The notes under the pieces: generated by a model
What the model was told of the DNA's origin: nothing
The model's database searches: none
The model's input: only the letters and a program-made list of their open reading frames with translations
Shown: piece by piece, positions 28,622 through 31,316 of the stretch
Position numbering within the stretch: the first letter of the stretch is position 1
Layout: each line of letters begins with the position of its first letter
Assembly (NCBI GenBank): GCA_009602725.1
Contig: WELB01000035.1
Location: forward strand, 730,540 to 761,855
Direction of reading: 5' to 3'
Origin: Spirogloea muscicola
Taxonomy: Eukaryota > Streptophyta > Zygnematophyceae > Spirogloeales > Spirogloeaceae
Length of the DNA stretch: 31,316 bases
Made by a program: the position numbers and the translations under genes

Positions 28622-29131
28622 TCAGTAGTAAAACTTGTGCAGCACAAGGGCCAGAGATTCCATGGCATCGACGGCGCCCAGCATCAGTTACGTGCTGGGG
28701 CGCTGCAGGCCTGTGGAGGTTGGCTAAAAGGGCCATTGCCTGGGCAGCTCTAGCCAGCCTCTTGCTGCCACCAGATCCTGCCACTCCTCAAGGCGCGCCA
28801 GTAGCCTTGCCAGTTCTGCCTCCTCGTGCTCCACCTACATCGCCATGGCAGCGCCTCGGCCTTGAGAATTCTAGAAGCTGTCAACGGCTGCCTCTGATGT
28901 GCGCTGTTGGCAAGTATCCACGATGGCTTCGAGGGCAGTCGACCACAGCCAGGCATCCTAGTATGAGCCCTGCGACGGAGCATGCAGCACCAGCATGGCC
29001 AGGCAGTGCTCGCAGTGCTGGCCCTAGTCTGCAAATTCAACTAAATGCCAGCTCTTGCAGGAGTCTTTATTGCCTTTCGGAACTTCAGTGCTCGTGACAA
29101 CGTCTCTGCTTACAGAGGGAGGGCCGCGTTA
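28622..29131 (-). CDS. Possible host exon(s), open only if TAA/TAG are sense
   Basis: Between TGA at 29132-29134 and TGA at 28622-28624 one minus-strand frame has no TGA for 169 codons. It crosses TAG at 29024, 28958, 28871, 28835 and 28724, and TAA at 29129 and 28688. Segments are DAWLWSTALEAIVDTCQQRT, VEHEEAELARLLARLEEW with QDLVAARGWLELPRQWPF, and LMLGAVDAMESLALVLHKF. They are helix-prone, with G in the first codon place in roughly 40% of codons, as in real genes. CAG/TAG acceptors before VEHEE and at 29107 would also allow several short exons under the standard code. The stop number itself is what random sequence would give, so the claim rests on composition. No function can be given. Confidence 0.35.
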
Positions 29132-29455
29132 TCACTCGCCGGAGGGATGCCAGCTGCACAACCTCACGGCGAACAGGCACAAGAGCAATCGTCTGAGAGC
29201 CGGTCAAAGGCCGCAAGAGACAGCCGTCATCAGTAACGCTCCACTAAGACAATCAAATCGGAAGAGGCCGCCAAGCAGCGGCCTGGATTGTGCACTTGCC
29301 TGGCGCCACTAGAGTAAGCAGGAGATAGTGCTCACCTGCACGCCTGCAGCAAAGTGTGCAGCCCAGTCTTCTGGGTGCTGCGACCGGAAAGCAGGCCAAA
29401 ACAACACAAACAGCGGAAGGGAGGATGACAGGATGCAGGTGCTGGCCCTCCCTGG

Positions 29456-30009
29456 TGCCGGTGATCCGGAGCTGGTTTTCCTTAGTTGGACGCTGATAGA
29501 CCCAGGGGCTGGCTGGCTGATCTAATTGCTCTGTTGCAAACACTGCTCTTGGCGCCGTGTTGGAAGACCAAAGTCCTTGGCTGATCTGACGTTGACGCTA
29601 ATCACGCTGGCCCGGTCTCAGAGAGTTGAACTTTGGTGCTCCTCGCATCCGGAATCTCCCCCTCGAATCAGCATCTTGCCTACTGCCAGGTCTCCTTGTG
29701 CCACGCTAAGCAACGGCTATTTCTCATGCAGAGCGAGCAGGGGCCTGCCACAGCTGGCACAAGGACATCTGGCAGTAGGCAAGAGTGAAGCTAGGGGGGG
29801 ATTCCGGATGCGAGGAGCACCGATCATCACCTTCTCTGAGACCGGGCAAGCGTGATTAGCGTTAACGTCAGATAGATCAGCCGAGGACTTTGGTCTTCGC
29901 CGGCGCCAAGAATGCTGCAGTGTTTGCATCAGAGCAATTAGAGCAGCCAGCCAGCCCCTGGGTCTATCAGCGTCGCGACTAAGTAAAACCAGCCAGCTGG
30001 CCTCCGGCA
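29456..30009. repeat. Long imperfect inverted repeat, arms about 250 bp, loop about 52 bp
   Basis: The left arm 29456-29703 and the reverse complement of 29756-30009 align over their whole length at roughly 80-85% by eye. Shared blocks are CGCTGATAGACCCAGGGGCT, TGCAAACACTG, AGACCAAAGTCCT, GACGTT.ACGCTAATCACGC, GCCCGGTCTCAGAGA, GGTGCTCCTCGCATCCGGAA and CTTGCCTACTGCCAG. Differences are substitutions and small indels of 3-5 bases. It matches none of the LTRs or N1. RNA from either strand could fold into a very long hairpin. A fold-back element or an inverted duplication are other origins. Confidence 0.88.
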
Positions 30010-30040
30010 GTTGGACGGCAGCGCAGTGGCCCGAGCTCAC

Positions 30041-30196
30041 CATTGGGATGGAGCGTGCTGTTGTTGCCGAGCTGAATCCATGAGGGCCCGCAGAGCCGGC
30101 AGGTTGGCCGTGGGGGCCAGTGCGGCAACGTACTCCTGTAACTCCAGGGCCAGCCGCGTCGGGGAGTACACGCCTTGCCAGCGGATGATGGTCAGC
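30041..30196 (-). CDS. Candidate internal exon of a host gene
   Basis: The minus strand reads CACACCACAG, then codons for LTIIRWQGVYSPTRLALE, LQEYVAALAPTANLPALRAL and MDSARQQQHAPSQ, then G with GTGAGC as a donor. The TGA seen at 30039-30037 overlaps that donor, so the frame either ends there or is spliced. A 119-base intron (30315-30197) with GTGAGC..CACAG ends joins it in phase to the frame that ends TIQGSP at 30316. No family is recognised. It lies just upstream of the long inverted repeat, which would then be in an intron or 3' region. Confidence 0.35.
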
Positions 30197-30315
30197 CTGT
30201 GGTGTGCGCGGCCGTCTCACAATCAGACATACGCCATCAGTGGCGCACGTCGCGGAGACCTTCACTACACGTCATACATGCTGACGCCGCACTGACAAGG
30301 TGTGGGGATGCTCAC

Positions 30316-30956
30316 GGGGAGCCCTGGATCGTCCGATGGCGCCAATGCATGGCGTAGGCCCAGCCGCCGCTTCTGGCGCAGATGTCAGCAGCATCCGCCG
30401 CTGCAGCTGGGCCTGCAACCGCGGCAGCTGACAATCCATGCGGCTGGACCAGTGGATGGTACAGGCCAGCAGCAGCAACAGCAGAAACTGCAGCGCCAGC
30501 GCCGCGCCAACATGCAGCGCTGCCGCGTCCACCTGCCACAGCTGGTCTGGTCGTTGCAGCGGCAGTCCACCTGCGGCCGCGACGGCGGCGCCAGCTGTGA
30601 GCGTAGCTCGACTGCAGTGGCGGCCACCGCTCCTCGGGCAGCGGCAGCCGCCACAGGTGGCAGCGGAGCGGCAATTGCCGCCTACCGGCAGCGTGAGTGC
30701 GCGGGACAACAGCCGGCGGTCGGCGCCTCGCGGCGGCTGCGGCAGAGGAGGCGCCGCACCGAGCGCGGTGGCGGCGCGGCGCAGCTGGCGGCGGCGGCGG
30801 CGGCGGCGGTGGCAAGAAAGTTATGGAACCATGGGTGGCCAGAATCGGGTGGGTATGCGGGCGTGGCTGCCGCGGCCGCGACGGCGGCGGGGCTCCGTCG
30901 GCCGTTTGCTGATAGCTGGAGCTGCCGAAGGCGCCGAGCAGTCCCGGCTTGTGGAG
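30316..30956 (-). CDS. Candidate upstream exon, Ala/Pro-rich
   Basis: On the minus strand CCCCGCCTGCAG is a good acceptor at 30957. The frame from 30956 reads LHKPGLLGAFGSSSYQQTAD, a Pro run and Ala/Arg-rich sequence, and stays open to the donor at 30315. The stretch is very GC-rich with GCC/CAG triplet runs on both strands. A long open frame is therefore expected by chance, and the plus strand is open too (Gln/Ala-rich). The only support is the in-phase junction with the next exon. Function unknown. Confidence 0.25.
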
Positions 30957-30984
30957 CTGCAGGCGGGGGACGGGGGGGAGAAGG

Positions 30985-31316
30985 GGAAAGAAGAAAGAGC
31001 TCGCCCATTGAGGATAGGGGCTGGAACAGCCAGCCCAAAGAATGGACAAAGTACGAGAAGGGAGCCAGGGGAAGCGCTAAGAAAAACAAGCACAAGAAGA
31101 AACAAAGCAGCTACGAATGACTCAGTAATTCCTGCTGAGCAGCCGCAGATCAGAGATGCTAGGGTCCTGGAAGTGGGTCCCCTGGACAGAGCCAGAGGCA
31201 GCAGCTAGGGCTCTTCCGGCACGAAGGTGCAGCGCACGGGCCATGGACCTCTGCAGCGAGACGGCCAAGCGCATGCGATACACTTGCGCCAGCGACCCGG
31301 CTGCAGGAAAGTCTAC
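30985..31316 (-). mobile_element. Second N1 copy, 3' end only
   Basis: The stretch is the reverse complement of 9480-9803 with moderate divergence. From 31316 the minus strand reads FPAAGSLAQVYRMRLAVSLQ, SMARALHLRAGRALAAASGS and LLSRNY. It ends at TGA (31122-31124), then the hairpin tail with GGGCTGGCTGTTCCAGCCCC and CAATGGGCGAGC. It lies next to the pyrimidine-rich acceptor of the candidate exon, hence possibly in an intron. The rest of the element runs out of the window, so its length and state are unknown. Confidence 0.88.

Noticed and set aside
30302-31120. Plus-strand Gln/Ala-rich frame of 272 residues as a host protein
   Set aside because: GC- and CAG-rich sequence keeps all frames open, and its C-terminal third is the inverted N1 tail. 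The minus strand has better splice signals.

Overview
This window looks like repeat-dense nuclear DNA of a green alga. It holds Ty3/gypsy chromoviruses, a Ty1/copia element, an R2-type non-LTR retrotransposon, solo LTRs with target-site duplications, GT-AG intron signals, a plant-type TTTAGGG repeat and a tRNA-Met-type primer binding site. In at least eight retroelement positions the aligned reading frame passes through TAA or TAG. Two of these sit where the reverse transcriptase families commonly carry Gln or Glu. The frames I would call genuine ends stop at TGA. This suggests a nuclear code in which TAA/TAG encode Gln, as in dasycladalean and cladophoralean ulvophytes such as Acetabularia. 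That assignment is inference; ordinary nonsense decay is the alternative.

Layout. I name four Ty3/gypsy copies G1-G4, the copia copy F1, the non-LTR element N1, and four LTR families. LTR1 begins TGTAACGTTC (873-876 bp), LTR2 begins TGTAGTGAAC, LTR3 begins TGTAACGTTCCCACC, and LTR4 begins TGTAAAACG. From 1 to 422 lies an LTR3-like fragment. G1 (423-3092, +) has a gag with zinc knuckle, a protease remnant, two large pol deletions, a chromodomain stub and a 3' LTR2. G2 (3093-11142, -) has protease, gag, PBS and a 5' LTR2. That LTR is split by N1 (5581-9803) and by a solo LTR1 (10136-11008). G3 (11143-17853, -) is a pol with reverse transcriptase, RNase H, integrase and chromodomain. It is interrupted by a solo LTR4, a solo LTR2, a solo LTR1 that itself holds another solo LTR1, and a 25-bp shard of the N1 tail. 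From 17854 to 19334 are LTR fragments. G4 (19400-20719, +) has an integrase end, chromodomain and 3' LTR3. An LTR1 piece follows (20726-21408). F1 (21409-27296, -) is a whole but decayed copia element holding a solo LTR1 and a telomeric repeat.

The right end (27297-30984) is the only part that may be host sequence. It contains weak exon candidates on the minus strand and a 0.55-kb imperfect inverted repeat that could form a long hairpin. A second N1 copy begins at 30985 and leaves the window. The nesting gives a relative history: G3 first, G2 inserted in the G3 3' LTR, G1 inserted in G2, with N1 and the solo LTRs later. No intact mobile element and no confident host gene is present.
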